The notes under the pieces: generated by a model
Told to the model about the DNA's origin: nothing
What the model saw: only the letters and a program-made list of their open reading frames with translations
Databases searched by the model: none
Translations under genes and position numbers: made by a program
Assembly: GCA_019918135.1 (NCBI GenBank)
Contig: WBZZ01003884.1
Location: forward strand, 289,108 to 353,107
DNA: 64,000 nucleotides
Reading direction: 5' to 3'
DNA from: Paulinella micropora
Taxonomy: Eukaryota; Cercozoa; Imbricatea; Euglyphida; Paulinellidae
Shown here: one piece after another, positions 54,174-63,333 of the stretch
How positions within the stretch are numbered: the stretch's first letter is position 1
Layout of the letters: each line of letters opens with the position of its first letter

Positions 54174-55643
54174 ATGAGTGACAGCAAGACAGCGGCCGGC
54201 AGGCTGGCCGCCGCCGTACGTCAAAGGTTGGTTAAGGGGCTCGGATTGCGGCACGAGCAGCCGGACTGTCCTGCCTGCGGCCTCACAAAGCAGGGCCTGC
54301 CGAGCCTCCGGCAGTTCCACCATAACGTGCTGCGCTGGCAGCCCTTTACGCAGTGCTCGGGTGATGCCCACGGTTGCCAGCTAGACAGCCTGGCGGCCAT
54401 GGTGACCGCCGGTACGGGCCTGTTGGCAAGTGCGTTTGCACAGGCCTTTCCGCGGGGGATCCCTGATTACACCTTGTCCCCGGATCAAGTACGAGAGTTC
54501 TACAAGCTGCCATCACTGTCGCAAAGGTCGGGCCTAAGAGTTTTAGAAAACCTGCTTTTCAAACAAGTTGCAAGCAGCCACGATTTCCACGCGGACTGGC
54601 CCGGTACGGCCCGGGAGTATAATTTCCGGGTAGTAGACAACATGCAGTTGCAGTATTGCCTAGCTCGGGAGAATTTAGCTCCCATGGTTTATGGCTGTGT
54701 AACCACCACTGACAAACAACATAATAAGTGGATAGCCATGGATTTCGTGCGCGGGCCCCCCGGGCAACTAGCGGATCTTGATTCCAAGGCTGTGTTTGAC
54801 CCGTCAGTTCCGGTGGATCTCGATTCGGGCAAAGCTTTGTATCGTCTGCCGCTCGCTGCCCAAGGAAAACTCGTGGCAAACTTCACGCCGTTCCTAACAC
54901 GGGCTCTGGCGGCCCTAGGAAAGTACCACATTGTGCACAGCGACTTTAAGCCTGCCAACATTGTGTGTACGCCTAACTGTCAGTTCTTGTTAATCGATTT
55001 AGATCCGTTTTATTGTCTGCAAATCAACAACATGCACCAAGAGACTAACAACGCACTAGTGGTCAAGACGATCATGTTGTCAAACGCTCTGAATTTGTTA
55101 GCCTCTGGCCTAGGCGTTATGCCGCCCCCCTACCAGAGAATAGTCTATGATCACGTAGCCGCGCTGTTGGGCCCTGTTGATGCTACACACCGCCGTGAAG
55201 CAGGCCAAGACACGTTTACGCGCTGTGTTCATTGGTGGTGGAACAGCCTGCGGCAATCCAAGGGTGTAGGAAACCTGTTGTACGCGGGTTGTCCCCCCTT
55301 CCTGGCACTACAGTACCTCTATCGTTCCGAGGCCGAGTTATCTGCCAACGTGCCCGCGGCCTTTCCCTGGCTGCCAAGGCCCGATCGGGAATGCTGGTTT
55401 CTACAAGAGAAAACCAGCGGCAGGTTTCGCTTTCGTGAAAATAAAGTGGTCCAACAACTTTCAGACAACTTTAGCAAATTGCAACTAAACGACGTCGAGC
55501 AATTTGTGGCAGCAATTATCTGCGCGGCCGCGCAACAAGTCGGGGGCCAGGTTGTTACACCCCAAACAGAGTTTAACCTAGGCGACGGGCCCGTCCGCAT
55601 GCTTGTCGAGTCTGACGACAACGACGATTCAATGTCTGACTAG
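54174..55643 (+). CDS. CxxC-knuckle protein kinase family, copy B
   Basis: 489 residues. N-terminal DCPACGLTKQG knuckle, VLRWQPF, AFPRGIP, QLQYCLARENLAPMVYGCV, IAMDFVRGP (hinge), catalytic loop VHSDFKPANIVCT with D257 and N262, and FLLIDLDPFYCL, where Asp takes the DFG position, then NALNLLASGL and a CVHWWWNSL block and EQFVAAIICAAAQ end. All catalytic residues expected for activity are present. The C-terminal tail is acidic (VESDDNDDS). It is transcribed in the opposite direction to its paralogues at 50614, 56063 and 57768. Confidence 0.75.
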   Translation: MSDSKTAAGRLAAAVRQRLVKGLGLRHEQPDCPACGLTKQGLPSLRQFHHNVLRWQPFTQCSGDAHGCQLDSLAAMVTAGTGLLASAFAQAFPRGIPDYTLSPDQVREFYKLPSLSQRSGLRVLENLLFKQVASSHDFHADWPGTAREYNFRVVDNMQLQYCLARENLAPMVYGCVTTTDKQHNKWIAMDFVRGPPGQLADLDSKAVFDPSVPVDLDSGKALYRLPLAAQGKLVANFTPFLTRALAALGKYHIVHSDFKPANIVCTPNCQFLLIDLDPFYCLQINNMHQETNNALVVKTIMLSNALNLLASGLGVMPPPYQRIVYDHVAALLGPVDATHRREAGQDTFTRCVHWWWNSLRQSKGVGNLLYAGCPPFLALQYLYRSEAELSANVPAAFPWLPRPDRECWFLQEKTSGRFRFRENKVVQQLSDNFSKLQLNDVEQFVAAIICAAAQQVGGQVVTPQTEFNLGDGPVRMLVESDDNDDSMSD

Positions 55644-56062
55644 ATAGCACTGTTGGAGGGTCCGCTGGAGTAAAAAAAAAAAACCAACGCAACCGTTCAG
55701 AAAATTCATGCAGCACGTTCTGCTTTTTTTTAATCGATAGATTGTAGTTTTGCCGACAGAAACAGAAAAGTCAGCTACCGGCTTTTCTTGGGGTACAGAG
55801 GAAGGGAGGAGGTGCGTCAACAATTCTTTAAGGACGCTAGAGCCTTGGGAGGCGTTGCCGAATTCTTTTGTGTTTGCTTTTTCTGCTAGCACAAAATTTG
55901 CACATCCCTCCTTTTTTTTTCAGGTACTCTTGTTTGTTCCTTGGGTTCAGGCTCTTGTCCTTGAAACAAAAACAAGAATACACTTTTTTTTTTTGTAAAC
56001 ACGTTGTCAAAGGAAAGGGGAGGGAAGGTCCGCACACTCTTTCGCGAGAGGGTTGTAAAAAG
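55644..56062. other. convergent spacer
   Basis: A/T homopolymers and short pyrimidine tracts. A minus-strand frame in 55629-55892 exists but has no coding features. Probably the termination region of both convergent genes. Confidence 0.45.
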
Positions 56063-57466
56063 CTACTCGAATGCGGAGGGACTGATTTGTGGCATTGCGA
56101 CGTAGCTTGTTTGTCGCTGTGGGCTCTTGGCCAGTTGTGGCAAGACCTGTGTGCCGGCCCTGCCTTCGAGTGTCTCTTGTGCTGCTAGACGTACGATGGC
56201 AGAGACGAACATGCGAACCTCGCCGAGTCGCAAATGTGCTAACTGCGATTCATTCAAGACAGCAAAACTAAACACGCCTTCTACTGATTCTAGAAAGGGA
56301 CAATTTAGCTTTACCTTGGGCAACCAAACTAGTTCGGGTACTTCTCGATCGATGGCGCGGAGCTTGCGCTCGGAGCCAGCAAGGTAATGCGCCGCCAGAA
56401 TGCCCGGAGTGTGTACGTGCTGAACGATATCGTCCCCTCCCTGCAGCATACTGTTCCACCACCAGCGCGCGCAACGGTTAAAGACCTTTTGGCCAGACTT
56501 GGGCTTCTGTAGCAGATTCATTACGTACAGGTAGACGGACTCCCACAAAGGGTACGGTAGGCGGCCGAGGCTGGCTACGAGAAGATTGATCGCGTTGGAA
56601 AACTCAATCGTGTCCTCAACCTCCCTCGTGTCCGTTCGTTCTGGCAGGTAATTAATCAATAAACAGTAAAATGGTTCTAGGTCAATTAACATGAATTGTA
56701 GTTCTGGAGTGCACACCAGGTTCGCGGGCCTTATATCCCCGTGCACGATCCTGTAGTACGCCAGCCACGGTAACGCGCGGTGCAAGAACGACCAGAAGTT
56801 GAGTCGAAGACGTTCTTGATCGGCCTTTTCATAAAACTCTCGAAAGGCGCCTGATTCCAAGTCCATAGATCCTCCACCCGCGGGGCCTTTGATGAACTTC
56901 ATAATAAGCCAGTTATTCTTGTGTGGACTCTGAGCTCCCACCGTCAGGCAGCCGTAGACTGCGGGGGCCAGCCCTTGCTGTGCTAAGCAATGCTGTAACT
57001 GCAGGCAGTCTACTACCCTCGACTCAGACGAGTCAGTTTCCCCGGGCCAGGCAGCTCCGGTGCTACTGACACGTTTGAAGAGTAGCTCTGTTTTGAAGAC
57101 CCTGATGTTACCTTTAGTGCCCAATGGTTTGGATTTGTTGGCGAATTCTTCTGCTGCCAGCACCCAGCGCGGGACACCTTGTGGAAACGCCCGCACGAAC
57201 GCGCGTTCTATGGCGTCCGTCATGTCCTCCGTCTGCACTGCAGCCGCTAGGCTATTCAGGCTACCCTTAGTAATGGCAGCCTGTAGGTTCGGATTAAAGG
57301 GTTGCCAGCGCAGGACACTACGCCGATTAATGTTGCCCGGCTTCTCTTGTCCGCATTGGCTACATTGCACAGTGTCAAGGCTGAGCCTGAGCCCCTCGGA
57401 GATGGCTTGGCGCACGGCCGCGGGTAAGTGACGCTCGAGCGCAAACCCTTGTTTTCCGTCGTTCAT
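56063..57466 (-). CDS. CxxC-knuckle protein kinase family, copy C
   Basis: 467 residues. QCSQCGQEKPG knuckle, VLRWQPF, AFPQGVPRW, QLQHCLAQQGLAPAVYGCL, LIMKFIKGP (hinge), catalytic loop VHGDIRPANLVCT and FMLIDLEPFYCL. Here the catalytic-loop Lys is Arg and the DFG-like Asp is followed by Leu-Glu, so activity is doubtful. CARWWWNSML and the EVRMFVSAIVRLAAQ end are conserved. It shares the highest similarity with copy D, suggesting a recent tandem duplication. Confidence 0.72.
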   Translation of the reverse strand: MNDGKQGFALERHLPAAVRQAISEGLRLSLDTVQCSQCGQEKPGNINRRSVLRWQPFNPNLQAAITKGSLNSLAAAVQTEDMTDAIERAFVRAFPQGVPRWVLAAEEFANKSKPLGTKGNIRVFKTELLFKRVSSTGAAWPGETDSSESRVVDCLQLQHCLAQQGLAPAVYGCLTVGAQSPHKNNWLIMKFIKGPAGGGSMDLESGAFREFYEKADQERLRLNFWSFLHRALPWLAYYRIVHGDIRPANLVCTPELQFMLIDLEPFYCLLINYLPERTDTREVEDTIEFSNAINLLVASLGRLPYPLWESVYLYVMNLLQKPKSGQKVFNRCARWWWNSMLQGGDDIVQHVHTPGILAAHYLAGSERKLRAIDREVPELVWLPKVKLNCPFLESVEGVFSFAVLNESQLAHLRLGEVRMFVSAIVRLAAQETLEGRAGTQVLPQLAKSPQRQTSYVAMPQISPSAFE

Positions 57467-57767
57467 TTATTTTCTACACCAAGTGCCTTCTTTTTCTGAA
57501 AAAAAAAAGTACATTTTACTGAATACTTGCCGGCGACGTTAAAAAAAGGGGGGGGGGAGAAGGAAGGAGTAAAAAAAAAAAAGGAAGCGAGAGAAGAAAA
57601 AAAAAGATGGACAGGGAACGGGAGAGAGGAGAAAGTGGCATTCCGAATCCCATGGCAGTAACCCCCCCGACACACGCAGGAGTAATGAGAGCGAGGGCGA
57701 AGGTGTTTTGACGAAAACAAAAGAAGGCTAGAACAATAGTTCGGTCCGCTAGGATGTCGCCGCGGTC
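57467..57767. other. spacer between kinase copies
   Basis: A/G homopolymers and AATAAA-like remnants. No gene was seen. Confidence 0.45.
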
Positions 57768-59108
57768 CTAGCTATCCGAAAAAATTTCCTGTGCTGCTAA
57801 ACGTATAAAAGCACAGATAAAACTTTCGACCTCGCTGAACTGTAACGTCTTGGAATACAATCCATATAGAACTGAGTCAGGTGAAGCAAAGCAAACCATC
57901 CCTGTGTCTACCAGCTTAAAAAATCGACAATGTGTCACAGCGGGGAGCCATTTTAGTTCGGGGATAGCTTGGCCGGACGAGCGAAGATCGCGTTCCGATA
58001 GGTACAAGTAGTTAAGCGCTAGGATAGTCGGGGTGTATTGGTCTAGACTCCACATGTCCCCGGACTGCAGCATACAATTCCACCACCAATGCACGCAACG
58101 GTCAAAGATCTGCCGGCCGGACTTCTCTGGCTGTAGCAGGTACAGTACATACCGGTACACGCATTTCAACAGCTGGCGCGGAAGGCTGCCGATGCTAGAG
58201 GCCAGCAGACTCAGCGCGTTGGACAGTTCGATCGTGGCCTCAACCTTCTTCTCGTTCGTCTTATCGTGCATGTAATTCAACAGTAGGCAGTAAAACGGGT
58301 CTAGGTCAATTAACATGAAATCTAGTTCCGAAGTGCACACTACATTAGCAGGCTTTAGATCAGCGTGCAGAATTCTGTAGCCCGCGAGCCAAGGCAGTGC
58401 ACGGTGCAAGAATGACCAGAAATTGCGTTCGATTTTTGGGCCTACCTCTCCTTTACACAACTCTTTAAAAGCACGCGATTTTAGATCCATGGATCTCCCA
58501 TCCGTGGGTCCCTTGACGAATTGCATGATGATCCACCTACAGTCGCCCAGCCAGGGCTTCAACGACAAGCAACCATAGACAGCAGGGGCTAGCCCCTTCT
58601 GTGCTAAGCAATGCTGTAGCTGCATATAATCCACGACCTTCGACTCGTATGACGTGGTCACACCCCGACTGACAGGCCTTTTCTTAGGGACGTATTTGAA
58701 TATCAGCTCTTGCTTAAAAGCCTTTACATTACCGAATTCAGCATCCAGTGATGGTAAATCTTCAAACTCTTCGAAGCTTTGTTCTGCTCCAAGCACCCAG
58801 TACGGAATACCTTGTGGAAATGTCTGCACGAACGAGCGTTCTATAGCGTCTGTCATGTCTTCGGCCTTCACGGCAGCCGCCAGGCTGTCCAGCCCCCCAT
58901 TGTGTATAGCTGTGTGCAGGTTTGGGCTGAAGGGCTGCCAACGCAAGACACGGCGACGAAAGCTATCGATACTGCTTGGCTCCTTTTCTCTGCCGCACCC
59001 GTCACAATACGCTGTATCGAGCTTCAGTTGAAGGCCTTGGGAAATTACCTGGCGCACTGCGGCGGGCAAGTAATGCTTAGGTGCAAGCTCTAGTTTTTTT
59101 GCGTCCAT
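57768..59108 (-). CDS. CxxC-knuckle protein kinase family, copy D
   Basis: 446 residues. YCDGCGREKEPSS knuckle, VLRWQPF, TFPQGIPYW, QLQHCLAQKGLAPAVYGCL, IIMQFVKGP (hinge), catalytic loop LHADLKPANVVCT and FMLIDLDPFYCL, CVHWWWNCML and EVESFICAFIRLAAQ. The expected Asp, Lys and Asn residues for a kinase are present, with DLD in place of DFG. It sits immediately beside copy C in the same orientation. It ends without an obvious poly(A) signal. Substrate unknown. Confidence 0.76.
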   Translation of the reverse strand: MDAKKLELAPKHYLPAAVRQVISQGLQLKLDTAYCDGCGREKEPSSIDSFRRRVLRWQPFSPNLHTAIHNGGLDSLAAAVKAEDMTDAIERSFVQTFPQGIPYWVLGAEQSFEEFEDLPSLDAEFGNVKAFKQELIFKYVPKKRPVSRGVTTSYESKVVDYMQLQHCLAQKGLAPAVYGCLSLKPWLGDCRWIIMQFVKGPTDGRSMDLKSRAFKELCKGEVGPKIERNFWSFLHRALPWLAGYRILHADLKPANVVCTSELDFMLIDLDPFYCLLLNYMHDKTNEKKVEATIELSNALSLLASSIGSLPRQLLKCVYRYVLYLLQPEKSGRQIFDRCVHWWWNCMLQSGDMWSLDQYTPTILALNYLYLSERDLRSSGQAIPELKWLPAVTHCRFFKLVDTGMVCFASPDSVLYGLYSKTLQFSEVESFICAFIRLAAQEIFSDS

Positions 59109-59435
59109 TTACACGTGTCGTTTTTTTTTTACGTTCTGGAGGAACTCTGGACAGGACTCTTTAAAAACAAATTTGCTGTTCTCTCTTTTTATTTCTATCC
59201 TTAAAGAATAGGTGCGAGCTGTTTTTTTCTCAGCTGTTTTGCCATCCCTCATTCTTTTGAAACAAGTTTAATTACAAAAAAACAATTGAAGAGAGAGAAA
59301 AGGGAGAGGAGGAGACAACGAGGCTGCCCTCCCACCTTTTTTCCTCGCCTTTTAGCTTGGTTTCGGTGTCCTCTCTTGCTCTCTACTCTCGTCCTCCTCC
59401 TCGTCCTCCTCCTCTGTATCCCCTCCCCCCCCCCC
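59109..59435. other. spacer
   Basis: A/T runs and (TCCTCC)n sequence. No gene was seen. Confidence 0.4.
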
Positions 59436-59602
59436 TAATCGCCGCAGAGACAGGACGCTCTGCTTTCGTCGTAGTCGCAGATGAGACGAATCTCTCGCGG
59501 CAGTGTTTTTGTGGGCAATATTGGTAACCACCAAAATCGTATTCGGCCCTTAGATTCCGCAGCATTTTCTAGGGACTCCTTGGCAATTATGTCACACTCT
59601 AG
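59436..59602 (-). pseudogene. decayed tandem copy of the C-terminal part of the neighbouring gene
   Basis: Resembles 59646-59834. In shifted frames it encodes NLRAEYDFGGYQYCPQK and a CLCGD end, matching residues near the C-terminus of the 59619-60836 protein (NLRAESDFGGYQYCPQ). Small insertions shift the frame, so it is broken. Confidence 0.78.
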
Positions 59603-59618
59603 CCCCGCTCTTTTTTTT

Positions 59619-60836
59619 TTAGTTGTCGTCTTCGTCTGATTCCTCGTCCTCACTCTCACTCTCGCCATCGCCGCACAAGCAAGACTCCAGGAGCGGGCCG
59701 CCATCGTAGTCGTGGATGAGACGAATCTCGCGGCAGTCCTTTTGTGGACAGTATTGATAACCACCAAAGTCGGATTCGGCCCTTAGGTTTCGCAGCATTC
59801 TCTTGGATTCCTTGGCAATTATGTCACAACCTTGAAATGCGGTCACGAGGCCTAGGCTCAGCTGCTTCAGCTGTTCGAGGCTCTGCGCCTCCCGGATTTC
59901 CTTGGACAGCCCTTCGAACTTGGCGTCGTCAACTGCTAGGGCCTTGTAGGCCTGGCGGTGTTTTTCGCGGGCGATGACCTTGCGAATTTTTTCCTGAGAC
60001 TCTAGCGCGTGCGCCGGGCACAGCCCCCGCTCGTCGCCCCGGCCCGCGGGGCTGTTAGGGGACGCCCTTGCCGTCGGTTCGTTTGACTCCTCCCCCTCGT
60101 CGTCATCCTCCTCGTCCTTCTCTTCTTCCTCGTCCGACTCTTCGGCGTTTTCGCTGGACCAGCTGCCGAGGAAACCCAGGAAGCGTAGTTGCCCATCACC
60201 CCACTGGAGAGGGCTGATCGCCATTTCGTCGAAAGCCACGAAAGCCCAGTCTATGAGTTCGTCGCAGCCCTTAATTATCTGATCGAGCCAGGCCAGCAAC
60301 TCCTTGGTCAGGCGGAAGGAGGTGCGGTTCTCGTAACTGAGTTTTGCCTCTTCTGCCTCCAGCCTAAACAGCAGGCCGGCGTCGGACAATTGGCGCAGCT
60401 TTTCAGTGTCTTTGAGCAGCTCGGAAATTTTTTTAAAGGTTTCACGTTCTTGGACAGAAGCTACGGCGGCCGGGTCGGTGGTCGCTGCCCTTTTCTTGAG
60501 GCCCTTCAGATAGTCGGGCAGGGACTTCAGAGAGTCCGGACCGGCCTCGAAGGCGGCGACGACGGCACGCTCGATCTTGTCGTTGAGAACCTCCGCGCGT
60601 TGTGGTAGGTGCAGGCTTAGGGCCTGGGTCAGCTGTTTGCGGAGGAACTGTTGGTAGACACGACAAAGTAGTTGCTCAAACAGTTCGATGCGTTGGTAGG
60701 GGTGGTTTTCTCTGAGGCCCTTGTCCATCAGTTCTGCCCAGTCCAGTGAATCCAGGGGCGCAGAGGCACAATGTTTCTTGGGCGAGGGTGTGGTCTTGGC
60801 TGGTTTTGTGCGCTTGGACACGCGGCTCACCGACAT
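59619..60836 (-). CDS. helical acidic protein with C-terminal Cys motif, unknown
   Basis: 405 residues. The first 30 residues are basic (SKRTKPAKTTPSPKKH), then a helical middle, then a Glu/Asp-rich stretch (about 235-255), then a second helical region and a C-terminal block with YQYCPQKDC, SCLCGD and a final Glu/Asp-rich tail. The Cys pairs could bind metal. The pattern (basic, helical, acidic, Cys) is common in nuclear viral proteins but no family is recognised. A broken copy of the last 60 codons lies just downstream at 59436-59602. Confidence 0.6.
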   Translation of the reverse strand: MSVSRVSKRTKPAKTTPSPKKHCASAPLDSLDWAELMDKGLRENHPYQRIELFEQLLCRVYQQFLRKQLTQALSLHLPQRAEVLNDKIERAVVAAFEAGPDSLKSLPDYLKGLKKRAATTDPAAVASVQERETFKKISELLKDTEKLRQLSDAGLLFRLEAEEAKLSYENRTSFRLTKELLAWLDQIIKGCDELIDWAFVAFDEMAISPLQWGDGQLRFLGFLGSWSSENAEESDEEEEKDEEDDDEGEESNEPTARASPNSPAGRGDERGLCPAHALESQEKIRKVIAREKHRQAYKALAVDDAKFEGLSKEIREAQSLEQLKQLSLGLVTAFQGCDIIAKESKRMLRNLRAESDFGGYQYCPQKDCREIRLIHDYDGGPLLESCLCGDGESESEDEESDEDDN

Positions 60837-61039
60837 CTGGGGCTACGACACAGCAAAGCTACCAGAGACAACAGAGCGTCGGTCGTTCGTAGGATTCGTA
60901 GGTGCAATCGCAAAAGAACCCTTTTGGGGGGGCTTTGCACGCAAAAACACACACGAAAAGAGGACGAAGGTAAGACAAAGCAGAAACAAAAAGGAAACAG
61001 ACGAACGGTGTGTGAGATATGTTCTGCTGAGGGTTTGTG

Positions 61040-61260
61040 TGTGTACAAGTTGGGTGGGTGTGTACAAAGTTGTTTTTCTAGCTTGGGAGGGTTTGTGGGT
61101 GTGTACAAAGTTGTTTTTTTTTAGCTTGGGAGGGTTTGTGGGTGTGTACAAAGTTGTTTTTTTTAGCTTGGGAGGGTTTGTGGGTGTGTACAAAGTTGTT
61201 TTTTTAGCTTGGGAGGGTTTGTGGGTGCGCACAAAGTTGTTTTTCTAGCTTGGGACGTTT
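61040..61260. repeat. 43-bp tandem repeat, about five copies
   Basis: Units read GTGTGTACAAAGTTGTTTTT then TTAGCTTGGGAGGGTTTGTGG with small length changes in the T run. Confidence 0.9.
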
Positions 61261-61589
61261 CTTCGCGCCTAGCTGCTGGTGTGTAGTTCGTGTGTGTGCG
61301 TGTGCGTGTGTGCAAAATGCTTGATTGTATTTTGCTTTGTGGTTGGTAAGCCAGAGCCTGGGTTTTTCACGCAAGTAGAAATTTGGCAGGGAGGGGGGCC
61401 ACGTCGTCCAATTGGCAACAGGCTTTTTGCAGCACAATGTTGTTTTGGGTTTTATTGCGCCAAAAAAATGCGTGCTTGATATCATGGCCCTCCCCCCAGC
61501 CCTTTTGTCTTTGTCCGCACATTTCTGCGTGCACGATTTGAAATTTACGCTTTGTGTATGCAGGTACGGATTTTGTTTCGTTTTGTGCG

Positions 61590-62330
61590 CAGATTCCGTC
61601 TGCTTGTGTGTAGATTTCCGTTTGTCGTGTAGTTTTCGTCTGATTGTGTGTAGATTTCCGTTTGTCGCGTAGTCTTTTGTTTGCTTGTGTGTAGATTTCC
61701 GTTTGGTGTGTAGTTCTCGTCTGCTTGTGTGTAGATTTCTGTTTCTTGTGTAGCTGTTTGTTTGCTTGTGTGTAGATTTCCGTTTGGTGTGTAGTTTTCT
61801 GTTTGTTGGTGTGTAGTCTTTGTTTGCTCGAGTGTAGATTTCCGTTTGGTGTGTAGTTTTCGTCTGCTTGTGTGTAGATTGTTGTCTTTCGTGTAGTTTT
61901 CGTCTGCTTGTGTGTAGATTTCTGTTTCTTGTGTAGCTTTTTGTTTGTTGGTGTGTAGATTTCCGTTTGGTGTGTAGTCTCTGTTTGCTTGTGTGTGTAG
62001 ATTTCTGTTTCTTGTGTAGCTTTTTGTTTGTTGGTGTGTAGACTTCCGTTTGTCGTGTGTAGATTTCCGTTCGTCGTATAGATTGTTGTCTGCTTGTGTG
62101 CAGAATGTTGTCCTTCGTATAGCTTTCGTCTGCTTGTGTGTAGATTTTCGTTCGTCGTATAGCTTTCGTCTGCTTGTGTGTAGATTGTTGTCTTTCGTGT
62201 AGTTTTCGTCTGCTTGTGTGTAGATTTTCCGTTTGTCGTGTAGATTTTTGTCTGCTTGTGTGTTGTTTTTCGTATAGCTTTGTTGTCTGCCTGTGCGTGT
62301 AGATTGTTGTCTTTCGTGTAGTTTTCGTCT
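61590..62330. repeat. GT-rich complex minisatellite, about 740 bp
   Basis: Many imperfect units such as TTGTGTGTAGATTTCCGTTTG, GTCGTGTAGTTTTCGTCTGC and TCTGTTTCTTGTGTAGC. Two minus-strand frames (61204-62343 and 61367-62602) stay open throughout and would encode His/Gln/Thr/Lys-rich repeats. I interpret it as repeat DNA with stop-free frames, because the frames share no conserved boundaries. A repeat-encoded protein is not ruled out. Confidence 0.75.
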
Positions 62331-62411
62331 GCTGTGTACACATTTATCCCGTTCCTAACACGCCTTGTTACACTCGTTTGTGTTTTCTTATCCTCCACTG
62401 GCCTGGCGGTC

Positions 62412-62699
62412 ATGGCCTTTGTGACCGCCACTGGTATTGACCTCATCCAAAGCAGAGTCCTCAACCGCACCAAGGAGGGCCGTCTAGCCTCGTATCCCAG
62501 CCTGGCCGTGCACGTGGCAGGCGGAGGCCTGATGTTCGCCATGTTGCCCCGCCTCCTGAGCAAGGGCCAACTCGGCCTGGTAGGCGACAGTGATACCGCC
62601 AAGCAGTTGTTCTTGGTCGGCGCACTTTCGGAAGTGTTCAGCCAATACTTCTACGAGGGCTACCTGAACCCCGCGAGCCAAGGACACTACCGCTTCTAA
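62412..62699 (+). CDS. small hydrophobic virion-type protein
   Basis: 95 residues from ATG 62412. One or two hydrophobic stretches (LAVHVAGGGLMFAMLPRLL and LFLVGALSEVF), with a short charged N-terminus. An upstream frame to 62334 begins with GTG inside the repeat and is not used. The size and membrane segment resemble small envelope or minor capsid proteins of DNA viruses, but the function is only inferred from its neighbours. It heads a compact cluster of four genes. Confidence 0.55.
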   Translation: MAFVTATGIDLIQSRVLNRTKEGRLASYPSLAVHVAGGGLMFAMLPRLLSKGQLGLVGDSDTAKQLFLVGALSEVFSQYFYEGYLNPASQGHYRF

Positions 62700-62738
62700 A
62701 CAAAAAAAGAATCTTGTGTAGCTAGTCTAGAGTGAAGA

Positions 62739-63035
62739 ATGCCAGTGGAAGAGGAAGCTCTGTTGGCCTGGGCTCTGATCGTTACAACCGCTATCATCGT
62801 GGTCGGCTGTGTGCGCGCCTGTTGCAAGCGGCTCTTGCGCCCATCAATCTCGTGCGACCTCGACAAGCCGCTGCCCACACACTACGTGACGCTCGATGAC
62901 ATCCTCCGGCGGCCTTACCAAGCGCCAAGCGCTGCAGAAGCTCTTTGCGGACCTGGAGACTGTGCTGGACAACTGGGGGCTGCTGTCCCTCGGCGAGAGC
63001 AAGGACCTGCGGATGCAGTGGAACTTAGGTCTTGA
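62739..63035 (+). CDS. membrane-anchored small protein, first frame of an overlapping pair
   Basis: 98 residues. The first part is convincing: acidic start, a membrane segment (ALLAWALIVTTAIIVVGCV), basic patch and VTLDDILRRPYQ. The final third (after about residue 60) is low-complexity and looks like out-of-frame reading. From 62896 the +1-shifted frame has better coding character, so the real product may continue there by frameshift, splicing or because of an indel. Confidence 0.5.
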   Translation: MPVEEEALLAWALIVTTAIIVVGCVRACCKRLLRPSISCDLDKPLPTHYVTLDDILRRPYQAPSAAEALCGPGDCAGQLGAAVPRREQGPADAVELRS

Positions 63036-63279
63036 GCAGCAAGTTGCGACCGTTGAAAAGTTCTTTTTGCCTGCCTACAAGGACGGCAAGCTCGCCGCGT
63101 ACGTCCAGAGCGAAGCTGGCATCTGGTTCGAGCTGGCCGCCAAGACTCGTGCTCCGACTCCCGCCCTGCAACAGCTGCAGCAAAGATTGCTGGCCAAGCA
63201 AAGTCTGGCCAAGGACGCTCAGTTCCTGGGACAAATTGCGCAAGTCATGGAACGAATCTGCCAAGTCATTGTCTTTTAA
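62896..63279 (+). CDS. helical protein, overlapping partner of 62739-63035
   Basis: 127 residues. Helical with good coding character: LQKLFADLETVLDNWGLLSL, AYVQSEAGIWFELAAKT, LLAKQSLAKDAQFLGQIAQV. If joined to the preceding membrane-anchored part, the product would be a type I/II-like virion protein with a helical domain. Otherwise it starts at ATG 62896. AATAAA follows directly, with its first A being the last base of the TAA stop. Confidence 0.5.
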   Translation: MTSSGGLTKRQALQKLFADLETVLDNWGLLSLGESKDLRMQWNLGLEQQVATVEKFFLPAYKDGKLAAYVQSEAGIWFELAAKTRAPTPALQQLQQRLLAKQSLAKDAQFLGQIAQVMERICQVIVF

Positions 63280-63284
63280 ATAAA
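63279..63284 (+). terminator. AATAAA polyadenylation signal abutting a stop codon
   Basis: Begins at the last base of the TAA stop (63277-63279), followed by an A run. Confidence 0.55.
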
Positions 63285-63333
63285 AAAAAAAAAAAAATTA
63301 ATTTTCGTGACTTATCAAGTTTAAATAAGAAAG

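Noticed and set aside
61204-62602. Two long minus-strand repeat frames as genes
   Set aside because: Overlapping open frames over one minisatellite are expected from unit lengths; kept only as a finding.
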